Assembly: GCA_017631885.1 (NCBI GenBank)
Contig: JAGBSH010000001.1
Location: 1 to 55,639 of the forward strand
Direction of reading: 5' to 3'
Length of the DNA: 55,639 nt
Source: Fibrobacteraceae bacterium
GTDB taxonomy: Bacteria > Fibrobacterota > Fibrobacteria > Fibrobacterales > Fibrobacteraceae
The notes beneath the pieces were generated by a model, which searched no databases, was not told the origin of the DNA, and saw only the letters and a list, made by a program, of their open reading frames with translations. A program made the position numbers and the translations under genes. This document shows, piece by piece, positions 27,360 through 37,634 of this stretch (position 1 is its first letter; each line of letters begins with the position of its first letter).

Positions 27360-28625
27360 TTAAGAGTTTAAAAGACGTTGTGCTGTTTCTTTTGCAGATT
27401 CTATAATTTCTTCTTCCCCATCAATCTTTCTATTTTCCATAATAAAGCGGCCATTACAAATAACAGAAACAATACTTCTTGAATCCGCAGAATAAACCCA
27501 ATTAGAAATAAGATTATAATTAGGAACCAAACGTTCATTATTCAAATCCACTAAAAGGGCATCAGCCAAAGCACCTTCTTGAATTACACCAGCATCAAGC
27601 CCATAAGCAAGAGCACCATTCCTTGAAGCCATTTTAAAAGCTTCTTCTGCAGGAAGAATTTCTGGATTTTCTCTTTTCGCTAAAAGAGACGCAAACTTCA
27701 TCGCTTCATGCATATCCAAATTATTATTAGATGACGCGCCATCAGTACCAAGAGCGATTCTAACATTTCTAGAAAGCATCTCTTGCATTTTAAACAAACC
27801 ACTGGAAAGTTTTAAATTTGACGCTGGATTATGCACCACAGTTGACTTAGAACTAGCCAAAAGTTCCATTTCTTTTTCAGAAACATGAACCCCATGAGCC
27901 GCCACAAAATTTTCACCTAAAACTCCTAAATCATAAAGGTGTTCTACGGGCATTTTACCTGTGCGTTTAAAACAATTTTTGATTTCTTCTTCTGTCTCTG
28001 ACAAATGGGTATGGAGAATAAAACCTTCTTCTTTTGCAAAAGAGGCGCATTTTTCAAAAAGAGAATCTCCCACTGTATAAATAGAATGTGGCATTACAGA
28101 CAGTTGAATTAAATCCGATTCGAAAGTTCTGTTTTTCAAAAATGCAAAATATTCTTCAAAGGGAGCGTGCGGTAAATTTTCTGCAAAAGTAACTCCTATT
28201 GCAGCTCGAACACCCATTTCTTCTGCGGCTCGAATCGTTTCTTCTCTATGCCAATACATATCAGCAAAAAAAACAGTCCCTGAACGAATCATTTCTAGCA
28301 TAGCTAAACGAGAACCAGCATAAACATCTTCTGCCGTAAGTTTTTTTTCTAGTGGCCAAATGTATTCAGAAAGCCAACGAAACAGAGGCATATCATCTGC
28401 AAACCCTCGTAAAAGCGTCATTGCCGCATGAGTGTGTGCATTATAAAAAGGCGGTAAAATAGAAAGCCCTGTTGCATCAACTACCTTAAAAGAGCTATCA
28501 AATTCTTCAACATTTAAAGAACCTGCTTTCACTATTTTTTGAAATCGTCCAGATGAAATGGCTATATCCACCAATTCTCTTTCATGCAATACATTTAACA
28601 ACAAGGAATTTTTCTCTTTTTTCAT
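27360..28625 (-). CDS. Amidohydrolase, MTA/SAH deaminase-like
   Basis: A 421-residue metal-dependent amidohydrolase of the chlorohydrolase/MtaD type. The metal site is visible as PPFYNAHTHAAMTLLRG (His-x-His), FILHTHLSETEEEI (His), GVHVSEKEMELL and LGTDGASSNNNLDMHEAMK (Asp). MtaD enzymes deaminate 5'-methylthioadenosine or S-adenosylhomocysteine in methionine salvage, and relatives act on guanine or other bases. Without close comparison the substrate is inferred. The length is normal. It is divergent from thiC and lies 60 bases upstream of rsgA. Confidence 0.82.
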   Translation of the reverse strand: MKKEKNSLLLNVLHERELVDIAISSGRFQKIVKAGSLNVEEFDSSFKVVDATGLSILPPFYNAHTHAAMTLLRGFADDMPLFRWLSEYIWPLEKKLTAEDVYAGSRLAMLEMIRSGTVFFADMYWHREETIRAAEEMGVRAAIGVTFAENLPHAPFEEYFAFLKNRTFESDLIQLSVMPHSIYTVGDSLFEKCASFAKEEGFILHTHLSETEEEIKNCFKRTGKMPVEHLYDLGVLGENFVAAHGVHVSEKEMELLASSKSTVVHNPASNLKLSSGLFKMQEMLSRNVRIALGTDGASSNNNLDMHEAMKFASLLAKRENPEILPAEEAFKMASRNGALAYGLDAGVIQEGALADALLVDLNNERLVPNYNLISNWVYSADSRSIVSVICNGRFIMENRKIDGEEEIIESAKETAQRLLNS

Positions 28626-28714
28626 GCTTTAATTTTAGAAATAAAAACGACAAACTTCACTTATTGATTTTTCTATTTCATCAATGAATAGAACTTTTCT
28701 ACATTGTTCTTTGA

Positions 28715-30358
<1,644 letters not shown>

Positions 30359-30359
30359 A

Positions 30360-30791
30360 ATGGCTATTGCAATGCAACTTGAAGAAAACCCTGCCGTTTT
30401 TGAACAAGAATTTGTGGTAACCGAAGCCATGATTGACAGGAACAATCACTTGAATAATGTCGTTTGCGTTCAATGGATTCAGGATATTTCTGTAAACCAT
30501 TCAAATTCAACAGGCGGAACCGATTTAATGGAAACTCTTGGTTGCGGTTGGATGATTCATACGCAGCATGTGGAATATAAAGCCCAAGCATTCCTTGGAG
30601 AAAAAATTAAAGGCATTACTTGGGTCCCTGAATATTCAAAAATTTCAACCAACCGCCATTGCAAATTCATTCGTGAATCAGACGGAAAAGAAATTTTTTC
30701 TTCTGTAACAACTTGGGTTCTTGTAGATATGAAACGAGGTCGCCCAGTTGCCATTCCAGAAGAATTGAAAGACAAATTTAGAAAGCAATAA
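30360..30791 (+). CDS. Hotdog-fold (4HBT) acyl-CoA thioesterase-like protein
   Basis: A 143-residue protein from the ATG at 30360, right after the thiC stop; the frame opens nine codons earlier inside thiC. It matches 4-hydroxybenzoyl-CoA thioesterase-type proteins: FVVTEAMIDRNNHLNNVVCVQWIQDIS carries the DxxxHxNN-like active site, followed by WMIHTQHVEYKAQAFLGEKI and the strand VTTWVLVDMKRGRPVAIPEE. It would hydrolyse acyl-CoA thioesters in the cytoplasm; the substrate is unknown. The link with thiC is positional only. Confidence 0.85.
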   Translation: MAIAMQLEENPAVFEQEFVVTEAMIDRNNHLNNVVCVQWIQDISVNHSNSTGGTDLMETLGCGWMIHTQHVEYKAQAFLGEKIKGITWVPEYSKISTNRHCKFIRESDGKEIFSSVTTWVLVDMKRGRPVAIPEELKDKFRKQ

Positions 30792-30796
30792 TTTTT

Positions 30797-31483
30797 TTAA
30801 TTCTGCTTTTCAAAACGTGGGATTTTTTTGCCATTTCTTTCAATGGTTTCAAAGAACATTGATTTTGGGCGTACCCAAATTTTTCGTTCGCCATAAAGAG
30901 CTTGGTAAACAACACAAGGTTCGAGAGTTTCAGAATCTAAAGCTTCGTGTAAAACACGATAAAGTCCACCCTTAAAATGTTTGTATACTTCATGAGATTC
31001 TGCTTTATCAATAGGTTTTCCATTTAAAATACATTCAACTAAAGACTCTCCAACATAGCGCAATTTCAAGGAAAAAAATGGAGCTTCTTCTATAAGCAAG
31101 CGCAAAAAAATACGATCGCCTTCCCACATCGGCAAATCAGCTATTTTATCTTTTTCGACCCAATGCAATTCACCTTCACTACATTGTTTTTCCATTCCTG
31201 AAAATTCAGAGCAAACAAATAAATGCATCATTTCAGAAGGCCAAGTATCTGAAATAAATGTCACAACTCCAGCATAACGATATTTAGAAACCATATACCC
31301 CGTTTCTTCAAGAACTTCACGTTTCATGCAATCTTCTGGGCTTTCATTTTCTTCAAATTTTCCACCGACAGCAATCCATTTACCTGCACTAGCATCTTCT
31401 TTTTTCTTATTACGAAAAAGCATTAAATATTTTTCATCTTTTTCCAAATAACATAAGGTAGTTTGTTTAACTTGCCCTTTCAT
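30797..31483 (-). CDS. Nudix hydrolase (8-oxo-dGTP diphosphatase-like)
   Basis: A 228-residue protein with a Nudix domain in the first 140 residues. The Nudix box is complete, beginning GGKFEENESPEDC and ending in REVLEETGY (the REx2EE core). The flanking CYLEKDEKYLMLFRN start is typical for MutT-like enzymes. An extra C-terminal region of about 90 residues (including VYQALYGERKIWVRPKSMFFE) resembles a DUF1653-like add-on. It probably hydrolyses an oxidised nucleotide or another NDP-X. It lies two bases after the Fe-S protein gene in the psd operon. Confidence 0.88.
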   Translation of the reverse strand: MKGQVKQTTLCYLEKDEKYLMLFRNKKKEDASAGKWIAVGGKFEENESPEDCMKREVLEETGYMVSKYRYAGVVTFISDTWPSEMMHLFVCSEFSGMEKQCSEGELHWVEKDKIADLPMWEGDRIFLRLLIEEAPFFSLKLRYVGESLVECILNGKPIDKAESHEVYKHFKGGLYRVLHEALDSETLEPCVVYQALYGERKIWVRPKSMFFETIERNGKKIPRFEKQN

Positions 31484-31485
31484 TT

Positions 31486-32289
31486 TTAAACCTCAGACTC
31501 TTTACAATAATTTTGTAATGGACATTTTTTGCAATTATCTGTATATTCACAGCAAAGGTATTTTGTTTTACCATATTCTAAAAAAAATTGAAAAGCGTGC
31601 GCTGCTTTTATCGGAGCATTTTTAGAAATCGCTAAAAAGAAATCATCTGCCATTTTCTGCTTAGCGCCTTGCGACATTTCAGAAAAATTTTCTTCTTTTG
31701 CTGGCCCCATAAAAGCAAGATAACGCCTAATTCCCATTGTTAAAGGTAATGGCAAATTCAACTTTAAATCTGTAGAAAAACCTAACCCATAAGGAGCACA
31801 AGAAAGCAAACGATAAATAGCAGCATTTGCTTTAGGTCTATATGCTTTTTTCCCCATAAAATAAATTTCACCTAAATCACGCCATAACTCTTTAGGCGTT
31901 CTAGTAGAAATCCATTCTGTCAAAGGAAAATGTTTACGAACAAAATAGCCAACGCTCCAAAAAATCCCTGCAAAATGTTCTTTTAATTGCCAACAAGTCT
32001 TACCAAGAGTTTCTTCTACAACTTGTTCCAATTCTTTTCCACGTGGTACTGGCAATTCCCACATTTTTTTACCTGGAAATTTTTCAAGCAATCCAGAAAA
32101 AAGCTTATCAAATGAAGGGTAAGAAATCCCTTGAAAAAGAACAGTTCCAAGTAAAGTCCAGGCAATTTTTTCTTCATTAGAAGAAAGTGAAGACGTATAA
32201 AAAAGAACTGGGTCAGGAACGTTCTTAAAAGTTTCTACAAATAAAGAAGCGGCTCTAGCTTCTAATGGAAAATCCTGAACCCAATGCAC
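31486..32289 (-). CDS. HhH-GPD-like protein with an endonuclease III-type Fe-S motif
   Basis: A 267-residue protein of uncertain family. The C-terminus has Cys-x6-Cys-x2-Cys-x5-Cys (within KYLCCEYTDNCKKCPLQNYC), the exact spacing of the 4Fe-4S loop of endonuclease III and MutY. The N-terminal half is helical (NEEKIAWTLLGTVLFQGISYPSFDKLF), as in helix-hairpin-helix glycosylases, but I could not identify the lysine/aspartate active-site pair with certainty. It may be a divergent DNA glycosylase or an inactive relative. It is three bases after psd and two before the Nudix gene, which also hints at DNA or nucleotide repair. Confidence 0.6.
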   Translation of the reverse strand: MHWVQDFPLEARAASLFVETFKNVPDPVLFYTSSLSSNEEKIAWTLLGTVLFQGISYPSFDKLFSGLLEKFPGKKMWELPVPRGKELEQVVEETLGKTCWQLKEHFAGIFWSVGYFVRKHFPLTEWISTRTPKELWRDLGEIYFMGKKAYRPKANAAIYRLLSCAPYGLGFSTDLKLNLPLPLTMGIRRYLAFMGPAKEENFSEMSQGAKQKMADDFFLAISKNAPIKAAHAFQFFLEYGKTKYLCCEYTDNCKKCPLQNYCKESEV

Positions 32290-32292
32290 AAA

Positions 32293-33135
32293 CTAAAGCC
32301 TTTCACCCATTCGAACTGCACAAGAAATTTTTGCTGAGAACAAATCAGGGCAACGTTCTTTCAATACTTTATTCGCAATAAGAACCACGGTACTACCCAT
32401 TTCAAAACGAGCAATTTCTTGACCGCGTTCCATATGAATTTCTCTATCAGGAGTCCAATCCAAGCGAGGTTTATCTTTTGGAAGTTTGCCTGCATTAGTT
32501 AAAAGAGACGGTTCATATTCAACAGCAATACGACCAACATTTGTAGCGCCGACTTTTACCAAAAGCATTTCAGCGCCATCTCCACAATCCAAATGTGTGA
32601 TTAAGCGTTCATTGATACAGAAAAGACCTTCTACCCGTTCTACACTCCCCTTGTTTACCGGCCACAATGTGCCAGGACAATAAGAAGCAGAAACCACTTT
32701 TCCAGCGACAGGAGAATGGATTCGGTGGTAATTAAATGGAGCTAAATAAATAGTCCCGAAAACACCGCCGGCAAATTTTTCAGCCAATTCTTTATTCCTT
32801 AAAAGAGCTTCTAACGAATAAGACTTCCCTTTTGCCTGAATCATATTTTCAACAGGTCCAAACTGCGAAAGCACTCCATCAACCGGACTTACCACAAAAG
32901 AATCTTCTATCGGGCGTTTTCCCGGTTTTAAATGCCTAATAAAAAGTTCGCCTATATTTTTATAATGCTCTAACGGAAATTCTGATTCTTCCATATCAAG
33001 TTTATAATAAGAAGCAAACCAATTTTTTGCCACTTGACTAATCACAGGCAAATTTAAACGAGTAAACCAACCAAATGCTCTAGACACAGCGCACTTTGGC
33101 AAAAGTTTCATAAAAACATAAAACGGAGTATTCAT
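32293..33135 (-). CDS. psd: Phosphatidylserine decarboxylase proenzyme
   Basis: A 280-residue inner-membrane-associated enzyme that makes phosphatidylethanolamine from phosphatidylserine. Landmarks are VVSPVDGVLS, the metal and substrate segment APFNYHRIHSPVAGKV, LLVKVGATNVGRI, and the self-cleavage site ARFEMGSTVVL (Gly247-Ser248), where the pyruvoyl group forms. The usual LGST reads MGST here. It follows the lipoprotein gene by 28 bases and is the second gene of a four-gene minus-strand operon. Confidence 0.95.
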   Translation of the reverse strand: MNTPFYVFMKLLPKCAVSRAFGWFTRLNLPVISQVAKNWFASYYKLDMEESEFPLEHYKNIGELFIRHLKPGKRPIEDSFVVSPVDGVLSQFGPVENMIQAKGKSYSLEALLRNKELAEKFAGGVFGTIYLAPFNYHRIHSPVAGKVVSASYCPGTLWPVNKGSVERVEGLFCINERLITHLDCGDGAEMLLVKVGATNVGRIAVEYEPSLLTNAGKLPKDKPRLDWTPDREIHMERGQEIARFEMGSTVVLIANKVLKERCPDLFSAKISCAVRMGERL

Positions 33136-33163
33136 AATTCCAAATATAATTTTTGAAAATAAC

Positions 33164-33982
33164 TTAATGAGGTTCTACTTCTGACAAATTCGTTGAAAAC
33201 ATTTTCCACAACCTTTCACTAAAAGGTTTTGACCAAGAACGCTCTGGAGCTACGCGATTTGTCGTTTCTGCAAGGAATGAAGAATAACATAAAAAGACAA
33301 GTTCGCCATAACGTGCATCAAGAAAAAGCCAAAGCGTTTCATAACGGAAAGCGCCCTTTTTGCCTAAGTCCGGGAAAATTTCCACTTGAAGCACCACAGG
33401 AATTGAGAGATAACGCACATGATAACGAGAAGCTAAAACTTCAGATATTGCTTTAAACTTTTGAGGAAGTCCGCGTTTTAAAACTTGTTCTGTTCCCACT
33501 CGTTCAAGCCAAGGTTCAAGAGAAGCAAGAGGTTTCCCATCCACAAATTCGGTATTCAACAATTCTTTTTTTAAAGAATCAATATAAAGCGAATCTTCTT
33601 CAGGAACTTGCATCCCAGGCATCATTAAAAAACGTTGCATTTTAGGGAAAGCCCTAATCCAAAGCGAATCTTCGACAGAGGCTAAATCAAAATCTACAGA
33701 TTCTTCGCTAAAACTATGACAGAATTTACAGTCTTCAGGAGCTTTTGCCGAAAGAACAAGAGCAGGCAATGTCCCAAGAAGTGCCGTAGAATCCAAGCGT
33801 TTAAAGGCATCAGGGTTCCATTCCCTATAAAAAGATTCTTCTTGAATCGCAAGTTCTAGTTCTCCGCGTTCACCGCAATCAGTACAAGGAGAATCACCAA
33901 AAGAATCACCACCAGAAGAAGCGCAACCAAAAATGACTAACAAAACAAAAAACAAAAACAAATTTTTAAAATTCTGATTCAT
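33164..33982 (-). CDS. Lipoprotein of unknown function
   Basis: A 272-residue protein from the ATG at 33982, chosen because it gives a lipoprotein signal (LFLFFVLLVIFGCASSGG, lipobox IFGC); the frame opens 17 codons earlier. The mature part contains CTDCGERGELELAIQEE early on and a later CKFCHSFSEE, so four cysteines form two CxxC-like pairs. The C-terminal half has strands such as HVRYLSIPVVLQVEIFPDLG and YETLWLFLDARYGELVFLCYS. I do not recognise the family. It shares a divergent upstream region with ychF and heads the psd operon. Confidence 0.7.
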   Translation of the reverse strand: MNQNFKNLFLFFVLLVIFGCASSGGDSFGDSPCTDCGERGELELAIQEESFYREWNPDAFKRLDSTALLGTLPALVLSAKAPEDCKFCHSFSEESVDFDLASVEDSLWIRAFPKMQRFLMMPGMQVPEEDSLYIDSLKKELLNTEFVDGKPLASLEPWLERVGTEQVLKRGLPQKFKAISEVLASRYHVRYLSIPVVLQVEIFPDLGKKGAFRYETLWLFLDARYGELVFLCYSSFLAETTNRVAPERSWSKPFSERLWKMFSTNLSEVEPH

Positions 33983-34057
33983 AAAAAAACCTTTTTCCAA
34001 AAGCAATATAAAATTTGCTAAATTTTCGCTCAAAAATCAACAGAACTCGGAGAAATT

Positions 34058-35155
34058 ATGGGTTTCAAATGCGGTATTGTCGGACTCCCGAACGTAGGCA
34101 AAAGTACAATTTTTAACGCAATCACTAATGCTGGTGCAGAATCAGCTAACTACCCTTTTTGTACCATTGAACCAAACGTCGGCATGGTCAATGTGCCAGA
34201 CTACCGTTTAGACAAACTCGTAGAAGCCTACCACCCTCGCTCCATAATCCCAGCGGTCACCCAATTTGTGGACATTGCTGGTCTTGTAAAAGGCGCAAGC
34301 CAGGGCGAAGGTTTAGGTAACCAATTCCTAACACACATCCGTGAATGCGAAGCCATTATGGAAGTAGTTCGTTGTTTTGAAGACGAAAACATCGTTCACG
34401 TTCACGGCTCTGTTGACCCACTCCGCGACGTTGAAATCATTGAAACCGAGCTTCTTTTAAAAGACTTAGACTCTGTTGAAAAACGCCTTGTCACAGAAAC
34501 TAAAAATGCAAGAACTGGTGGCGCTTCTGCAAAAGCCCGTTTAGAAGCTTGTGAAAATCTTAAAAACGCAATGAGTGAAGGCACACCGGCAAGAAAAATG
34601 CTTGGCACTTCAGATGAAATGGATTCTCTCATAAGCGATTTAGCGCTCCTCACCGCAAAACCTGTTTTCTATTGTGCAAATGTTGGCGAAGACGAAATGC
34701 TTTCAGGCAACGCTTACGTAGACAAACTCCGCGAATACGCCGAAAGCAACAACAGCGCAGTCGTAGTCATCTGCGGAAAAATTGAAGAAGAACTTTCCAC
34801 CATGGAACCAGAAGAAAAAGCAGAATTCTTAAAAGAACTCGGCATGAAAGAATCTGGCTTGGATTCTGTTGTTCGTAAAGGTTACGAAATCCTCGGGTTA
34901 AAAACATACTTTACCGCAGGCGAAAAAGAAGTTCGTGCCTGGACATTCCACGCTGGCTGGAAAGCCCCGGCTTGCGCAGGCGTTATCCACACAGACTTTG
35001 AACGCGGTTTCATTCGCGCAGAAACACTTGCCTACACAGACTTTGAAAAACACGGGAGCTGGAACGCCGCAAAAGAATCTGGCCTTGTCCGCACCGAAGG
35101 TAAAGAATACGTTGTCCAAGACGGCGACATCATGTATTTCTTATTCAACGTTTAA
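34058..35155 (+). CDS. ychF: Redox-regulated GTPase/ATPase YchF (OLA1 family)
   Basis: A 365-residue cytoplasmic P-loop NTPase. G1 [13 protein letters not shown]3 [12 protein letters not shown], the G4 region YCANVGEDE (the Ola1/YchF NxxE form), and the C-terminal TGS-like domain ([24 protein letters not shown]) are all present. The start [11 protein letters not shown] is typical. Members bind ribosomes and prefer ATP. Codon use is biased towards few codons, as for a highly expressed gene. It is monocistronic and is followed by two small hairpins. Confidence 0.96.
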   Translation: MGFKCGIVGLPNVGKSTIFNAITNAGAESANYPFCTIEPNVGMVNVPDYRLDKLVEAYHPRSIIPAVTQFVDIAGLVKGASQGEGLGNQFLTHIRECEAIMEVVRCFEDENIVHVHGSVDPLRDVEIIETELLLKDLDSVEKRLVTETKNARTGGASAKARLEACENLKNAMSEGTPARKMLGTSDEMDSLISDLALLTAKPVFYCANVGEDEMLSGNAYVDKLREYAESNNSAVVVICGKIEEELSTMEPEEKAEFLKELGMKESGLDSVVRKGYEILGLKTYFTAGEKEVRAWTFHAGWKAPACAGVIHTDFERGFIRAETLAYTDFEKHGSWNAAKESGLVRTEGKEYVVQDGDIMYFLFNV

Positions 35156-35166
35156 TTTTTTTACAA

Positions 35167-35184
35167 AGGGAGAAGTTTCTCCCT
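35167..35184. repeat. Short hairpin after ychF
   Basis: AGGGAGAA and TTCTCCCT form an 8-bp inverted repeat 12 bases past the ychF stop. A closely similar hairpin (GGGAGAAGTCTCTCCC) occurs at 53788-53803, so it may be a repeat element or a pair of similar terminators. Confidence 0.6.
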
Positions 35185-35207
35185 AACTTTGAATTGCACC
35201 AATAATT

Positions 35208-35228
35208 CTCCACTTCTAGTGGAGTTTT
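35208..35228 (+). terminator. ychF terminator
   Basis: CTCCACT and AGTGGAG pair around TCT, followed by TTTT. It is a weak but correctly placed Rho-independent terminator 53 bases after the ychF stop. Confidence 0.6.
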
Positions 35229-35577
35229 AAATTCGTTATACTCTCGTGATGTCTAGCTTACTCCCATTTTTTTTTGCAAAACAAAAAAAATGAATTAATT
35301 AAAGGAATAGGGGTGGCATAAAACTCACTATAAAAACACCACAAATCCAGTACAGAACAACAGTTAAAAGCAATTAGAAAACGAAACAAGCAAGAATTAG
35401 AAACGAGTAACTGAATTACTTTGGAAAATAAATTTAGGGAGATTTTCATTATATGATTATGCCTCTCTAAAAAGGACAATCTTTAATCTAAACGCGTTAA
35501 AAAAACAACACCTTTTTTTCTTTGTTCTAAAAAATTTTCCTCTTGTTCTTAAAAATTTTAGCGTCTACATTCAAAGC
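35229..35577. other. AT-rich intergenic region with no recognised feature
   Basis: This 349-base stretch between the ychF terminator and the serine hydrolase gene holds several A- and T-runs. A short open frame on the minus strand (35258-35479) has no recognisable family. No RNA gene, repeat copy or clear promoter was identified; the serine hydrolase promoter must lie near its right end. Confidence 0.5.
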
Positions 35578-36867
35578 ATGAACAAGATAATCTCTACACT
35601 CTCCATGCTTCTGCTTTATAGTTCTCTATCAGCAGAACCTCTTTCCCAGGAAGAATCTTTTCCTGAAAAACTCGGGTATATGAAAGGATTTCCTCCTAAA
35701 GCCGACAAAATTCTTTCCGCTTCTGACGGGAGTTTTTTCAAGTTCCCAGCGCTTCGTTATAGCGTAAGCCACATGCGAGAATTTATCCCTACGCGTGTTG
35801 TGCCAGCCGCTATAGAACACCGCTATGAATTCAAGAAAAAACTAGACAAAAACATTGATAATGTGAAATTCACACCAATGTTTTCTAACGAAAAAATGAC
35901 CTGGAAAGAATCTCTTTCTAAAAACTATACCGACGGCATAATCATTCTCCATCGTGGAAAAATCGTATACGAAAAACACTTTGGCGAACTAAAACCTTAT
36001 GGAACTCATGCCGTAATGTCTGTAAGTAAAACATTTACAGGAACTCTTGGTGCAACTCTTGTTGCTGAAGGCGTTTTAGACCAGAACAAAAAAGTATCTC
36101 ACTATGTTCCGGCTTTAAAAAATTCAGCCTTCGGAGACGCTACCATACGAAACTTACTTGACATGCAAACGGCTTTAAAATATTCAGAAGATTACAGCGA
36201 TCCAAACTCTGAAATCTGGGCTTATTCTGCTTCCGGAACGCCTTGTAAACCCAAAGGATATACAGGCGCAAGGTCGTATTATGAATACTTACCCACCATT
36301 AAAAAGAACGGAGAACACGGGAAAAAATTTGCCTACAAAACGGTAAACACCGATGCTCTTGGCTGGGTTATTTCTTCTGTTACAGGTAAAACTATTCCAG
36401 ATTTAATTTCTGAAAGATTCTGGAAACCTCTCGGCGCAAATGTCGATGGCTATTACCAAGTTGATGATTATGGCATTGCTTTTGCCGGTGGCGGTTTTAA
36501 CGCTAGTTTAGAAGATTTGGCCAAATTTGGAGAAATGATTCGCAACAAAGGGAAGTTTAACGGAAAACAAATCATTCCAGCTTCTGTTTTTGATGACATT
36601 ATTCAAAATGCAGACAATTCAAAATTTGACAAAGAGCATTACCCTAATTTAAAAGGCTGGGGTTATCGTAACATGTGGTGGGTTACAAACAACCCAAATA
36701 AAGCTTTTATGGCTCGCGGTGTTTACGGCCAAGCCATTTACGTAGACCCTAAAGCAGAAATGGTTATCGTAAGGCTTGCTTCCACTCCAACAGCTAGTAA
36801 TGCAGACAATGATCCCTGGTCTTTACCAGCTTACCAGGCTGTTGCAGACTATTTAAGCAAAAAATAG
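35578..36867 (+). CDS. Secreted NylB-like serine hydrolase (beta-lactamase class C fold)
   Basis: A 429-residue enzyme with a signal peptide (MLLLYSSLSAEP). The active-site Ser-x-x-Lys is in VMSVSKTFTGTL. The Tyr and Asn of the second motif are in FAYKTVNTDALGWVISSVTG, which resembles the Tyr-x3-Asn arrangement of 6-aminohexanoate-oligomer hydrolase (NylB) and related esterases. The third motif is near ARGVYGQAIYVDP. The class as a whole includes D-peptidases and esterases, so the substrate is open. It would act in the periplasm. The gene is monocistronic and ends at a strong terminator. Confidence 0.88.
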   Translation: MNKIISTLSMLLLYSSLSAEPLSQEESFPEKLGYMKGFPPKADKILSASDGSFFKFPALRYSVSHMREFIPTRVVPAAIEHRYEFKKKLDKNIDNVKFTPMFSNEKMTWKESLSKNYTDGIIILHRGKIVYEKHFGELKPYGTHAVMSVSKTFTGTLGATLVAEGVLDQNKKVSHYVPALKNSAFGDATIRNLLDMQTALKYSEDYSDPNSEIWAYSASGTPCKPKGYTGARSYYEYLPTIKKNGEHGKKFAYKTVNTDALGWVISSVTGKTIPDLISERFWKPLGANVDGYYQVDDYGIAFAGGGFNASLEDLAKFGEMIRNKGKFNGKQIIPASVFDDIIQNADNSKFDKEHYPNLKGWGYRNMWWVTNNPNKAFMARGVYGQAIYVDPKAEMVIVRLASTPTASNADNDPWSLPAYQAVADYLSKK

Positions 36868-36891
36868 CCCTCTAAAACACGCCCAACCACG

Positions 36892-36930
36892 TTCCTAACT
36901 CGTTGATTATCAATGAGTTAGGAATTTTTT
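36892..36930 (+). terminator. Terminator of the serine hydrolase gene
   Basis: TTCCTAACTC and GAGTTAGGAA form the base of a long hairpin (16 bases on each arm, one G-T pair) that ends in six Ts. It lies 24 bases past the stop. Confidence 0.85.
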
Positions 36931-36944
36931 GCTATTATTATTGC

Positions 36945-37634
36945 ATGCGGAATTTTCTTTTTATTTTATTGCTTTTCTCTGTAAGCACTATTTTTGCTTA
37001 CGATAAACTTCAAGATATTCGCTATACAATGGGGTCTGAATACCAGGGGCGCTCCAAAATGCAATTTGGCGTTGGGTTACACACTTCATTCAATTCAGAA
37101 GCAACCGTTCCTATACAACTCCAAGGAAGACTTTCTAAATACTTTGAACTAGGAACCAAAATCATTTTAGACAAACAAAATGAATGGGAAGGCAATATGG
37201 ATATCGGGGCAAAATTTTTCTTTAGCTCTGGTAGTTACATTGCTCTTGATGGTTACTTTGGCATAAATAGAGACAATGGTGGTGCTGGTATCATAACTTA
37301 TGGAAACCGCCACCATACCGCTAAAAATTTTTATGTCGATTATGAAACTCGACTTGGCCTTGGAGATGCTATAGTCTATCCAGATGGCTTATTTAAAATA
37401 AGCGTCGGCGTAAAGCCGACACTACGATTTGGAGAACCAGTTATCGCTTCTATTGAAATCAATACTTCTGGAAGCGTTGGTGAACTAGATGAAGATTATA
37501 AAATGGATCTTATTCCAAAGTTAGAACTCATACTAGGCAACGTTTCTATTGCTCTTGAATACAACATTGGCATTCTTCTTGATTCTAACAATAGCAGAAA
37601 CATTATTGGTCTTTATGTCCGATACGGATTTTAA
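36945..37634 (+). CDS. Predicted outer-membrane beta-barrel protein
   Basis: A 229-residue protein from the ATG at 36945, chosen because it gives a signal peptide (RNFLFILLLFSVSTIFAYD); the frame opens 14 codons earlier inside the terminator. Strands alternate aromatic and polar residues (KMQFGVGLHTSFNSEATVPIQLQGRL, MDIGAKFFFSSGSYIALDGYFGI, VSIALEYNIGILLD) and the protein ends in IIGLYVRYGF with a C-terminal Phe. No specific family recognised. It is convergent with clpB and their ends overlap by 32 bases. Confidence 0.65.
   Translation: MRNFLFILLLFSVSTIFAYDKLQDIRYTMGSEYQGRSKMQFGVGLHTSFNSEATVPIQLQGRLSKYFELGTKIILDKQNEWEGNMDIGAKFFFSSGSYIALDGYFGINRDNGGAGIITYGNRHHTAKNFYVDYETRLGLGDAIVYPDGLFKISVGVKPTLRFGEPVIASIEINTSGSVGELDEDYKMDLIPKLELILGNVSIALEYNIGILLDSNNSRNIIGLYVRYGF

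Noticed and set aside
35258-35479. 73-codon minus-strand frame in the ychF-serine hydrolase gap
   Set aside because: No ribosome-binding site, no recognisable family and composition typical of AT-rich non-coding DNA.
36892-36930. Sigma-54-like TAGGAATTTTTTGC before the barrel gene at 36945
   Set aside because: GG and GC are only eight bases apart instead of ten, and the sequence is explained by the terminator.
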